64,000 bases of DNA, taken from contig NZ_JAKRGF010000003.1 of assembly GCF_022347685.1 (NCBI RefSeq), positions 62,001 to 126,000 of the forward strand. Direction: 5' to 3'. The DNA comes from Thalassobius sp. Cn5-15 (GTDB lineage: Bacteria; Pseudomonadota; Alphaproteobacteria; Rhodobacterales; Rhodobacteraceae). Position 1 is the first letter of the stretch; the number at the start of each line of letters is the position of its first letter. The notes beneath the pieces are model-generated. The model was not told the DNA's origin. It did not search any database and saw only the letters and a program-made list of their open reading frames with translations. Position numbers and translations under genes: made by a program. This document shows positions 34,720 through 42,783 of the stretch, in pieces.

Positions 34720-35004
34720 TCACAGATAACGGGAAATTGCCTTCAACTCGGCGCGCTGATCATCCAGCGTACCCTCGTCAAGGCAATGATCCATATGATC
34801 GTGAATAAGCGCCTGCTTGGCGTTGCGCAGAGCGCTTTCCACCGCTTGCAGCTGCTGAGCGACATCGACACAGGGCTTGCCCTCTTCGATCATGCGCACC
34901 ACCGCCTCCAGATGGCCACCGGCGCGTTTGAGGCGCGAGATGATCTTGGGGTGGCTGTCATGCTTATGGGCATGTTCGTGCGGATGGGAATGAGGATGTG
35001 TCAT
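34720..35004 (-). CDS. RcnR/CsoR-family metal-sensing repressor
   Basis: A 94-residue all-helical repressor (DUF156). The N terminus MTHPHSHPHEHAHKHDSHP is His-rich. The core follows the family: ISRLKRAGGHLEAVVRMIEEGKPCVDVAQQLQAVESALRNAKQALIHDHMDHCL, with Cys at residue 44 and His residues near 69-73 at the usual W-X-Y-Z ligand region. The His-rich N end and His-rich partner exporter favour Ni/Co (RcnR/DmeR) over Cu (CsoR). Two G-tract inverted repeats lie immediately upstream. Confidence 0.88.
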   Translation of the reverse strand: MTHPHSHPHEHAHKHDSHPKIISRLKRAGGHLEAVVRMIEEGKPCVDVAQQLQAVESALRNAKQALIHDHMDHCLDEGTLDDQRAELKAISRYL

Positions 35005-35013
35005 CGTGACAAC

Positions 35014-35059
35014 ATCCTCCCCCAGGGGATAGATGTCAATATCCTCCCCTAGGGGATAT
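35014..35059 (-). promoter_or_regulatory. Tandem G-tract operators of the RcnR-like repressor
   Basis: Two related sites: ATCCTCCCCCAGGGGATA (35014-35031) and a longer one at 35039-35059, ATATCCTCCCC joined to TAGGGGATAT. Each is a C-tract/G-tract inverted repeat with AT ends, the form of RcnR/CsoR operators. Centres are about 27 bases apart and lie 10-55 bases before the repressor start. Confidence 0.72.
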
Positions 35060-35078
35060 TCTGGAAGCGGCGGGCAAA

Positions 35079-36128
35079 TCAGCCAGCCCGCAGCAGCATC
35101 CCAAACAGATCGCGAGGATCATCAGGGTCGGCCAACATATCCAATTGCTGACAGTAGTCCGTGCCCTGCACCCGATCCCGCACATAGCGCAGTGCCGAAA
35201 AATCCTCGATCGCGAAGCCAACGCCGTCAAACAGGGTGATCTGGCGGTCACTGACACGGCCCTGTGCGGCGCCGGTGATCACTTCCCACATTTCGGTCAC
35301 GACGAACGCCTCCGGCATCTGCTGGATCTCGCCCTCAACCCGCGTTTGCGGTGGGTATTCGACGAACACATCGGCGCGGGTCAGGATATCGCGGTGCAGC
35401 TCCGTCTTGCCCGGACAGTCGCCACCGATAGCGTTAATATGCACCCCCGCGCCAACCATGTTGTCGGTCAGGATGGTGGCGTTCTGTTTGTCGGCGGTGC
35501 AGGTGGTGATGATCTGAGCGCCTTCGATGGCCTCTTCGGGCGTTTTACAGATGGTGATCTGAAACCCGCGCCCCGTCAGATTATGCAACAGCTTCTCACT
35601 GGCACGAACATCAATGTCATAAAGGCGCAGGTGGTCCACGCCACAGATCACCTTCATCGCAGTGGCCTGAAATTCGGACTGCGCGCCATTGCCGATCATC
35701 GCCATCGTGCCCGCGCCTTTGGGCGCCAGATGTTTGGCAACCATAGCCGAGGTGGCTGCCGTGCGCAGCGCCGTGAGCAGTGTCATTTCCGTCAGCAGCA
35801 CCGGATAGCCGGTGTAGACGTCAGCCAAGAGGCCAAAGGCGGTGACGGTTTGCAGGCCCTCCTTGGTGTTCTTGGGGTGGCCGTTTACGTATTTGAACCC
35901 ATATGCCTCGCCGTCCGAGGTGGGCATCAATTCAATCACCCCAACCTCTGAATGGCTGGCCACACGCGGGGTTTTGTCGAACTTCTCCCAGCGACGGAAG
36001 TCATCTTCGATATAGTTCGCCAACCCTTGCAGCATCTCCTCCACACCAATGTGGTGAATCAGCCGCATCATATTTTCGACGCTGACGAACGGCACATAGG
36101 CCAGATCAGAGGCTAGGGGTTTGGTCAT
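35079..36128 (-). CDS. ocd: Ornithine cyclodeaminase
   Basis: A 349-residue member of the ornithine cyclodeaminase/mu-crystallin family. It converts ornithine to proline and ammonia with bound NAD. Motifs are GFKYVNGHPKNTKEGLQTV near residue 76 with substrate Lys, TALRTAATSAMVAKHLAP near 118, AMIGNGAQSEFQATA near 143 (NAD site) and INAIGGDCPGKTELH near 230 with the catalytic Asp. This wording matches true Ocd rather than alanine dehydrogenase homologues. Upstream of putA's end on the same strand, it would feed proline to PutA. Its leader contains a 9-bp hairpin next to the weak AGGA ribosome site. Confidence 0.9.
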   Translation of the reverse strand: MTKPLASDLAYVPFVSVENMMRLIHHIGVEEMLQGLANYIEDDFRRWEKFDKTPRVASHSEVGVIELMPTSDGEAYGFKYVNGHPKNTKEGLQTVTAFGLLADVYTGYPVLLTEMTLLTALRTAATSAMVAKHLAPKGAGTMAMIGNGAQSEFQATAMKVICGVDHLRLYDIDVRASEKLLHNLTGRGFQITICKTPEEAIEGAQIITTCTADKQNATILTDNMVGAGVHINAIGGDCPGKTELHRDILTRADVFVEYPPQTRVEGEIQQMPEAFVVTEMWEVITGAAQGRVSDRQITLFDGVGFAIEDFSALRYVRDRVQGTDYCQQLDMLADPDDPRDLFGMLLRAG

Positions 36129-36143
36129 TTGCGGGCGATCCTA

Positions 36144-36182
36144 TGTTGGGCCTTGGATGTGGCTGTCACTCTTGGCCCAACA
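36144..36182 (-). promoter_or_regulatory. Leader hairpin before ocd
   Basis: TGTTGGGCC (36144-36152) and GGCCCAACA (36174-36182) are perfect 9-bp arms with a 21-base loop, ending 15 bases before the ocd start. The near arm abuts the AGGA site, so it could affect translation, or terminate putA read-through. Confidence 0.45.
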
Positions 36183-36280
36183 GTATTGCTGACAAAACCA
36201 CCAGATATTAGCGACCGAGTTGTTCAATCTGATGAGTTAGATCTGCGAAATGCATATAGTAACTCACCAAAATGACGGAC

Positions 36281-39200
36281 TTAGCTTGCAGCCGCCAGCA
36301 GCGAGGCATTCCCGCCCGCCGCCGTGGTGTCGATGCAGGTGTGGCGTTCCAACTGGCAACGATCGCCAAAATCGGCCTCGACCAGCAGCGGGATCAAAGC
36401 CCCCTGACGCGCGGCAAGGGCGCGGCGGATCTGGCGTTGCACCGCCTCCGGCCCCCAATAGACCACCGCATCAAACCCATTGATCCTGCTGAGCGCATCG
36501 GGTTCCATCGCGCCATCCACCGTCTGTGGGCCCGATGCGTCAGGCGCAATGATCAGCGCGGTACAGCCATGCGCCACTGCAATCTGCTGCTGAGCCTGTG
36601 CAGCCTCTACAGTGGGGCCAAGGCATAGGATCCGGCCACGGCCGTAGGTGGTCAATACGTTGGATTCCCCCGTTGGTCCCGGCAGTTCCTGCCGCCGCAA
36701 CGCCAGACGTTCGGGATGCGGCGTTGCATCCAGCGCTGCCTGTACGATTGCGGGATCAGCCGCCGCGTTTTCAGCCGCTGCAACCTCTGCCGTGATCGCC
36801 TGTGCGAAACGTTTGACATAGGCAGGCCCGCCCGCCTTGGGACCGGTGCCAGAGAGGCCTTCGCCGCCGAAGGGTTGCGATCCAACGATGGCCCCGATCT
36901 GGTTGCGATTGATGTAGATGTTGCCGACCGACAGCTGCGCAGTGACTTGTTCCACCCGATCATCAATGCGCGAGTGCATGCCAAAGGTCAGACCGAACCC
37001 TGATGCGTTGATCGCCGCGACGACCTGATCCAGCTCTGCCGCCTTGTAGGTCGCGACGTGCAGGACGGGACCAAAAACCTCTTTCTCCAGATCCGCCATG
37101 CCGGTGACTCGCAGCACAGTGGGGGCGACGAATGTGCCTTGCGCAGGTGTGGTCAGTTGCTTCAACACCCTGCCCTCCGTGCGGGCGGCGTCGATATAGG
37201 AGGCGATCTCTGCCTGCGCGGCAGAGGTGATGACCGGCCCCACATCAGTGCAGAGGTCCCACGGATTGCCAAGGACCAGCTCATCCATCGCACCATAGAG
37301 CATTTGCAGAATGGTATCTGCCACATCCTCCTGCACATAGAGAAGACGCAGCGCTGAACAGCGTTGACCAGCCGACTGGAACGCAGAGGCCACGATGTCC
37401 TTCACCGCCTGTTCGGGCAGCGCAGTGGAATCCACCACCATCGCGTTCAATCCGCCGGTTTCGGCAATCAACGGCGCGGCTGGTGCGATATGATCGGCCA
37501 TGGCGCGGTTGATCACCTGCGCGGTTTGGGTCGATCCGGTGAAACACATCCCCTTGATCCGCGGATCACTGGACAGCCGCGCGCCCACCACCGAACCCCG
37601 TCCCGGCAACAACTGCAGCGCCTGCGCAGGCACCCCTGCCTGATGCAGAAGGCGCACAGCGATATAGGCGGTGATCGCGGTCGGTTCGGCCGGCTTGGCC
37701 AAAACACCATTGCCCGCCGCAAGGGCGGCCGCGATCTGGCCGGTGAAAATCGCCAGCGGGAAGTTCCACGGTGAAATGCAGGCCATGACGCCACGGGCAG
37801 GTGCAGACAGTTCCGTGCCCCGGGCGGCGTAATAGCGCAGGAAATCCACCGCCTCGCGCAGCTCTGCAATAGCGTCCATCGGGGTTTTGCCTGCCTCGCG
37901 GCTGAGGGCGGCAAAGATCTCGCCAAAGTTTTGCTCATAAAGGTCGGCAGCTCGGTTCAGGACCTGCGCCCTTGCAGCCGCATCCACATCCCACGACGCG
38001 GCGCGGGAGAGTGCGGTTTCCACATCCACCTCCTCCGCCTCAGCCACAGTCCCCACCTGATCATCTGGCACGGCGGGATTCATCACAGGACGCGTATCGC
38101 TGCCCGCCACCGTACCGGCGATCAGCGGGGTCGCGGCCCATTGGTGGGCCTGGAACGGATCGCGGGCGGCAGCAATTTCATTCAAATCGTCGAGGTCGTG
38201 CAAATCCCACCCTTTGGAATTCGCCCGCTCTGCCCCATACAGATCCTGCGGCAACCGCACGGAAGCGTTTGGACCGGCATCTGCCAGCATGTCAAAAGGA
38301 TCAGCCGCCACGGTTTCAGGCGGCACATCCTCATCAACGATCTGATTAACAAAAGAAGAGTTGGCGCCATTTTCCAACAGCCGCCGAACCAGATAGGCCA
38401 GTAGGTCGCGATGTGCGCCCACCGGCGCATAGATACGGCAGCGGGTGCCAGCCTGTTTCAGCACCAGATCATGCAACCCCTCGCCCATGCCATGCAGGCG
38501 CTGGAATTCAAACGCGTGCTTATCCGCGGCCAGTTCCAGAACAGACGCCACCGTATGGGCGTTATGGGTGGCAAACTGCGGGTAAATGCGATCGGTCATT
38601 TGCAGCAGTTTCTGCGCACAGCAGATATAAGCCACATCGGTCGCCGCCTTGCGGGTGTAAACGGGGAAGTCAGACAGGCCTTCGACCTGGGCGCGTTTCA
38701 CTTCGCTGTCCCAATAAGCACCTTTGACCAGGCGCACCATAATGCGGCGATCCACGTCCGCGGCCAGCGCATAAAGCCAGTCCAGCACCTGCGGCGCCCG
38801 TTTGCCATAGGCCTGCACCACCACACCAAAGCCATCCCAGCCCGTCAGCGAAGGATCGCGCAGCACCGCCTCGATCACATCAAGCGATAGGTCCAGCCGG
38901 TCTGCCTCTTCGGCATCGATATTCAGACCCATGTTCGCCGCCCGCGCCTGCTGCGCCAGTCGCAGGACCAGTGGCACCAGTTCGGACATAACCCGCGTCC
39001 GCTGACCGACTTCATAGCGCGGGTGCAGCGCCGACAGTTTGATTGAAATACCGGGGTTATCGCGGCTGTCCGGCGCTGTCGCCGCCTGCGCCAACTGGGC
39101 AATCGCGCCCTCATAGGCGGCCATGAAAGCGTCTGCATCACGGGCGGTCAGCGCTGCCTCCCCCAGCATATCGTAGGAATAGGTGTAACCCGCTGCCTCT

Positions 39201-39754
39201 TGTGGCGCGGCACGTTTCATAGCCTCGTCAATCGTTTGGCCTAGAACGAACTGCGCCCCCATTTCCTTCATCGCGCGGGCGACAGCCCGGCGGATCACCG
39301 GTTCGCCCAGACGTTTCAGCGCACCGCGTAAGGTCGCGGCCACGCCGGTACCGTCCTGCAGAACCTTACCCGTCAGCATCAGCGCCCAGGTGGAGGCATT
39401 GACCAACGACGATGACGACTGCCCCAGATGCTGGCCCCAGGCGGATGGCGCGATCTTATCCTCGATCAACGCATCAATTGTGTCGGCATCCGGCACCCGC
39501 AGCAACGCCTCTGCCAGACACATCAGCGCAACACCTTCGTTGGTCGACAGGCCATATTCCGCCAGAAACACCTCCATCAAGCCCGCATTGTCGCCCTTGC
39601 GGATGGCGCGGACCAGATCGGTGGCACGGTTCTGGATCACTGCCCGCTGCGCCGCGTCTAGACCATGTGTCGCCAACAGATCAGCGAGAACTGCACCCTC
39701 CTCCCGCAGGGTGTTGTGGCGCAGGGTCAGGCGAAGGGTGTGCAGATCGGTCAT
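36281..39754 (-). CDS. putA: Bifunctional proline dehydrogenase / glutamate-semialdehyde dehydrogenase
   Basis: A 1157-residue PutA that oxidises proline to glutamate through P5C with FAD and NAD. The PRODH domain shows GISIKLSALHPRYE near residue 230, RLVKGAYWDSEVK near 345 and YAPVGAHRDLLAYLVRRLLENGANSSFVN near 445. The aldehyde dehydrogenase half has SPWNFPLAIFTGQIAAAL near 655, the catalytic Cys in FQSAGQRCSALR near 800 and EVFGPVLHV near 895. A C-terminal extension past 1000 is of the type B form. No N-terminal ribbon-helix-helix domain is present, so control must come from the divergent Lrp-type gene. ATG 39754 has GGAG 6 bases upstream; the TTG earlier is rejected. Confidence 0.95.
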   Translation of the reverse strand: MTDLHTLRLTLRHNTLREEGAVLADLLATHGLDAAQRAVIQNRATDLVRAIRKGDNAGLMEVFLAEYGLSTNEGVALMCLAEALLRVPDADTIDALIEDKIAPSAWGQHLGQSSSSLVNASTWALMLTGKVLQDGTGVAATLRGALKRLGEPVIRRAVARAMKEMGAQFVLGQTIDEAMKRAAPQEAAGYTYSYDMLGEAALTARDADAFMAAYEGAIAQLAQAATAPDSRDNPGISIKLSALHPRYEVGQRTRVMSELVPLVLRLAQQARAANMGLNIDAEEADRLDLSLDVIEAVLRDPSLTGWDGFGVVVQAYGKRAPQVLDWLYALAADVDRRIMVRLVKGAYWDSEVKRAQVEGLSDFPVYTRKAATDVAYICCAQKLLQMTDRIYPQFATHNAHTVASVLELAADKHAFEFQRLHGMGEGLHDLVLKQAGTRCRIYAPVGAHRDLLAYLVRRLLENGANSSFVNQIVDEDVPPETVAADPFDMLADAGPNASVRLPQDLYGAERANSKGWDLHDLDDLNEIAAARDPFQAHQWAATPLIAGTVAGSDTRPVMNPAVPDDQVGTVAEAEEVDVETALSRAASWDVDAAARAQVLNRAADLYEQNFGEIFAALSREAGKTPMDAIAELREAVDFLRYYAARGTELSAPARGVMACISPWNFPLAIFTGQIAAALAAGNGVLAKPAEPTAITAYIAVRLLHQAGVPAQALQLLPGRGSVVGARLSSDPRIKGMCFTGSTQTAQVINRAMADHIAPAAPLIAETGGLNAMVVDSTALPEQAVKDIVASAFQSAGQRCSALRLLYVQEDVADTILQMLYGAMDELVLGNPWDLCTDVGPVITSAAQAEIASYIDAARTEGRVLKQLTTPAQGTFVAPTVLRVTGMADLEKEVFGPVLHVATYKAAELDQVVAAINASGFGLTFGMHSRIDDRVEQVTAQLSVGNIYINRNQIGAIVGSQPFGGEGLSGTGPKAGGPAYVKRFAQAITAEVAAAENAAADPAIVQAALDATPHPERLALRRQELPGPTGESNVLTTYGRGRILCLGPTVEAAQAQQQIAVAHGCTALIIAPDASGPQTVDGAMEPDALSRINGFDAVVYWGPEAVQRQIRRALAARQGALIPLLVEADFGDRCQLERHTCIDTTAAGGNASLLAAAS

Positions 39755-39877
39755 CGGGGTCTCCAATTGATATGAGCGGCATCCATTTTAGCAGATCCCC
39801 TCTAGGCACGTTGCCCAAACTATGACACCCTAACGGCTAACGACCCAAATTTACCCACCCAAATAGACCAAATCACC

Positions 39878-40336
39878 ATGAAAATGCCACTTAATAGCCA
39901 CTTAGATCGCCACGACACCGAAATCCTGCGCATTCTGAGTGTTGAGGGGCGGCTGCCAGTGACCGAACTGTCAACGCGGGTGGGCCTGTCCAAAACGCCC
40001 TGCCAACTGCGGATGAAACGGCTGATCGCTGAGGGGTATATTCAGGGGTTCCGCGCGATCCTTGACCCCGGCAAGCTGGGCGCGGAACAGGTGGTGTTTG
40101 TCGAGGTCAAGCTGAAGAAAACCACTGAGGAGGCGTTGCTGGAGTTTAACACCGCCGTGCAGTCCGCCGCCGAGGTGGAGCAATGCCATATGATCGCGGG
40201 TGCCTTTGACTATCTGCTGAAACTGCGCACCAAAGACATGCGCAGCTATCGTGAGGTACTAGGACGTGTGGTATCGACCCTGCCGCATGTGGACAGCACC
40301 TCGACCCATGTGTCGATGCAATCGGTTAAGGACTGA
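39878..40336 (+). CDS. putR: Lrp/AsnC-family regulator, probable PutR
   Basis: A 152-residue Lrp-type regulator. The helix-turn-helix spans LDRHDTEILRILSVEGRLPVTELSTRVGLSKTPCQLRMKRLIAEGYI (residues 9-55); the RAM domain follows, with VFVEVKLKKTTEEALLEF and CHMIAGAFDYLLKLRTKDM. SKTPC in the recognition helix is typical of proline-responsive PutR/BkdR relatives. It is divergent from putA with a 123-base gap, the arrangement in which PutR activates putA on proline. No convincing Shine-Dalgarno is seen before the ATG at 39878; the in-frame ATG at 39884 is also possible. Confidence 0.85.
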   Translation: MKMPLNSHLDRHDTEILRILSVEGRLPVTELSTRVGLSKTPCQLRMKRLIAEGYIQGFRAILDPGKLGAEQVVFVEVKLKKTTEEALLEFNTAVQSAAEVEQCHMIAGAFDYLLKLRTKDMRSYREVLGRVVSTLPHVDSTSTHVSMQSVKD

Positions 40337-40486
40337 CGGTGCAGTGCAGGCAGGACGCCACACATGCCCGGCAATCGCATCCGCCAGCGCGCGCGGCGGT
40401 TTACATCCACTGTCCGCCTCACTATCGGCTGAGACAACGATGCGCGGTGCCAGGAACGCACCGCTCCAAATGAACTTGAAGGCCCC

Positions 40487-41431
40487 ATGATGACCATCAC
40501 CCAGTTAATCACCCACTCCGGCGGGTTTCATGCCGATGAATTGCTGTCCTCTGTCATCCTGACGCATTTGTTTCCCGATGCCACGCTGATCCGCAGCCGC
40601 GACGCCGACGTGATCACACCCGGTCCGGGCAAGATCATCTATGACGTCGGCCGCGCCTATGATGCGGAGGCAGGCATTTTCGATCACCACCAGCGTCCCG
40701 TGCCCTTGCGCGAGGATGAGCAACCCTACAGCTCTTTCGGATTGATCTGGAAACATTTCGGCCATGACTATCTGCGCGCAGTAAACGTGCCAGAGGCGGA
40801 TGTGGATCGCGTGCACCTGAGCTTTGATAAAGGATTTGTTCTGCCGGTGGATCTACTGGACAACGGCGCGATTGAACCTTCGGTCGCGGGGCCGCTGGCG
40901 GGGATGACCCTGCCAACCCTCTTGGAATCGTTGAAACCCACCTTTGATGATCGCGGCGCTGGCGCGGATGATCAGGCGTTTATGGCCGCCCTGCCCGTGG
41001 CCCGTGCCTTCGTCGAAGCCGCCATTCGCAACCGTGCCGCAAAATACCGCGCAGAAACGCTGGTGACCGAAGCGATCGCGCAGGCGGGTGAGGGGCGCAT
41101 TCTGGAACTGCCGATGGGCATGCCCTTCCGCGCTGCCGTTGAGAAGACGGGCGCCGACCACTTGCTGTTCGTGATCAACCCGCGCGAAAACGGCGATCGC
41201 GTGGATTGGGCGCTGACCACCATACGCAAGGGCGGTGATACCTTCGAGGCCCGCGCCGATCTGCCTGGCGCGTGGGCCGGTCTGAACGGCGCCGATCTGG
41301 CTGCTGTTACCGGCGTCGAAGGTGCCGTATTCTGCCATAACGCGCTGTTTATTGCGGTGGCCAACAGCCGCGATGGCATCGTCAATATGGCGCAACAGGC
41401 GGTTGCAGCAGCAGAGGCTGCGGGGATCTGA
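40487..41431 (+). CDS. MYG1-family protein (DHH-type exonuclease-like)
   Basis: A 314-residue member of the MYG1 family. It starts LITHSGGFHADELLSSVILTHLFPDATLIRSRD and has IFDHHQRPVPLRED near residue 65 with the DHH metal motif and the C-terminal GMPFRAAVEKTGADHLLFVI. Eukaryotic MYG1 is a 3'-5' RNA exonuclease of nucleus and mitochondria; bacterial members are uncharacterised but keep the metal ligands. Its TGA overlaps the next ATG by one base, so the two genes form an operon. Confidence 0.88.
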   Translation: MMTITQLITHSGGFHADELLSSVILTHLFPDATLIRSRDADVITPGPGKIIYDVGRAYDAEAGIFDHHQRPVPLREDEQPYSSFGLIWKHFGHDYLRAVNVPEADVDRVHLSFDKGFVLPVDLLDNGAIEPSVAGPLAGMTLPTLLESLKPTFDDRGAGADDQAFMAALPVARAFVEAAIRNRAAKYRAETLVTEAIAQAGEGRILELPMGMPFRAAVEKTGADHLLFVINPRENGDRVDWALTTIRKGGDTFEARADLPGAWAGLNGADLAAVTGVEGAVFCHNALFIAVANSRDGIVNMAQQAVAAAEAAGI

Positions 41432-42096
41432 TGACCGCCCTGTCCGCCACGTTCCTGTTTGACGGCCCGAAAGGTGCCGACACCACCGTGCTACTGGCCC
41501 ACGGTGCAGGCGCTGCGATGGACACGGCCTTTATGAACCAGATCGCCGCAGGCCTGAGCGCAAAGGAGCTGAGCGAAAAGCCCCTGCGCGTTGCAAGGTT
41601 TGAGTTCGCTTATATGGCCGGTCGCCGCAGCGGCGGCGCCAAACGCCCGCCCCCCAAAATGCCAGTACTGGTCGCGGAATACCGCACTGCCATCGCGGCC
41701 TTGCGCGAACAAGAGCAAGTGAACCGCCTGATCATCGGCGGCAAATCTATGGGCGGACGTGTCGCCAGCCTGCTCTTGGCAGCAGAGGCAGGCGCGGCAG
41801 ACGCCCTCCTCTGCCTTGGTTATCCGTTTCATCCCAAAGGCAAGCCGGACAGCCTGCGCACCGAACACCTGATGGCCCTGCGCACCCCGACCCTGATGAT
41901 ACAGGGCACCCGCGACCCCCTTGGCACAGCTGATGAGGTGGCAGGCTACGCCCTGCCGGGCAGCATCTGCATGCACTGGATCAACGATGGCGATCACGAC
42001 CTGAAACCGCGCAAACGGGTGACGGGCATGGACCACGCCGCCGCACTCAACGACAGCTGCACGGCCATTGCCAGCTGGGTGCGAACCCTACGCTAA
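41431..42096 (+). CDS. Alpha/beta hydrolase, KANL3/Tex30-like
   Basis: A 221-residue alpha/beta hydrolase. LLAHGAGAAMDTAFM near residue 22 is the oxyanion loop, GGKSMGGRVASLL near 105 the nucleophile elbow, LCLGYPFHPKGKP near 128 and MIQGTRDPLG near 155 the acid region, and NDGDHDLKPRKR near 186 the His loop. This set matches the KANL3/Tex30 group, often annotated as dienelactone-hydrolase-like; activity is unknown. Translationally coupled to MYG1. Confidence 0.85.
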   Translation: MTALSATFLFDGPKGADTTVLLAHGAGAAMDTAFMNQIAAGLSAKELSEKPLRVARFEFAYMAGRRSGGAKRPPPKMPVLVAEYRTAIAALREQEQVNRLIIGGKSMGGRVASLLLAAEAGAADALLCLGYPFHPKGKPDSLRTEHLMALRTPTLMIQGTRDPLGTADEVAGYALPGSICMHWINDGDHDLKPRKRVTGMDHAAALNDSCTAIASWVRTLR

Positions 42097-42221
42097 TCCG
42101 GCATCCGCCCCACCTTGACAGATTTTCGCACACACCTGCCCAGTCGGTCTTTTTCTTTCGTCAGCGATACTCTATAGCCAGAATCAGACCGGACGCGCCC
42201 CAGCGCCCCTGTCGACAGAGC

Positions 42222-42298
42222 GGTCCCTTAGCTCAACTGGATAGAGCAGCTGACTTCTAATCAGCAGGTTGAGGGTTCGAGTCCTTCAGGGATCGCCA
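42222..42298 (+). tRNA. tRNA-Arg (anticodon UCU)
   Basis: The 77 bases fold as a cloverleaf: acceptor GGTCCCT with AGGGATC (one G-T pair), D arm AGCTC...GAGC, anticodon stem CTGAC and its partner around the loop with TCT, T arm GAGGG-TTCGAGT-CCTTC, and an encoded CCA end. UCU reads AGA and AGG codons. The tRNA 3' end is a classical integration target; I did not find a second copy of its 3' end further right in the window. Confidence 0.95.
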
Positions 42299-42783
42299 TT
42301 TTTCCAATTTCATATCGGTAGCCCCCCTGGTCGCCCATAAAACCCGCGACCGCATTGACAGATTGTTTTTGGCGCAACCGGATACTGGAAAGCCCGTACA
42401 AGAAAAAAGGCGGTATGGGTCTGCACTCTTTCCGTATGACGCCAGATCAAAATAACACGCAAGTCGTCAACATGGGTCATCTCAGTGGCGCGGCGGCACC
42501 AGTTCACGACATGGTTTGCTGCCGCAGAACATCATCCAGATCGCCGACCGTCAGCGGTAAATCTGAAAGTGCTGGACCTGCGCAGCGAGATGAGGCTGCT
42601 TCGACACTCACGCGCGGCCGGGAATCTTCTCATGCACAAAAAGTAACCTTTATTCTCCGAACTGCACAGCCATCGGCATCTGGTATTTCAACCGCAAAAG
42701 GGAAAGGTTGGTTTACTGACCGCCACGTGTGTTTCATAAGAGGCGTAAGTCCACGGTCCATTCTCACCCCATATCAGAGCACC
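42299..42783. other. Unassigned region between tRNA-Arg and the A-T-R gene
   Basis: About 485 bases with no recognisable gene. The frame of the downstream enzyme is open through most of it, but the translation has no similarity to an adenylation domain and is low-quality. In another plus frame a stretch ending near 42644 reads QFTTWFAAAEHHPDRRP and LKVLDLRSEMRLLRHSRAAG before a stop; it looks protein-like but lacks an ATG and I cannot identify it. The region must contain the A-T-R promoter. Confidence 0.4.

Noticed and set aside
42282-42298. Integration direct repeat from the tRNA-Arg 3' end
   Set aside because: I could not find a second copy of the tRNA 3' end to the right in this window, and no integrase gene is present.
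42115-42360. Repeated TTGACAGATT on both sides of tRNA-Arg as promoters
   Set aside because: Neither copy has a good -10 element at 16-18 bases; the repeat may be chance.
42355-42783. N-terminal 143-codon extension of the A-T-R gene from the TTG at 42355
   Set aside because: The translation has no similarity to adenylation domains and is of low quality; the domain begins properly near 42784.
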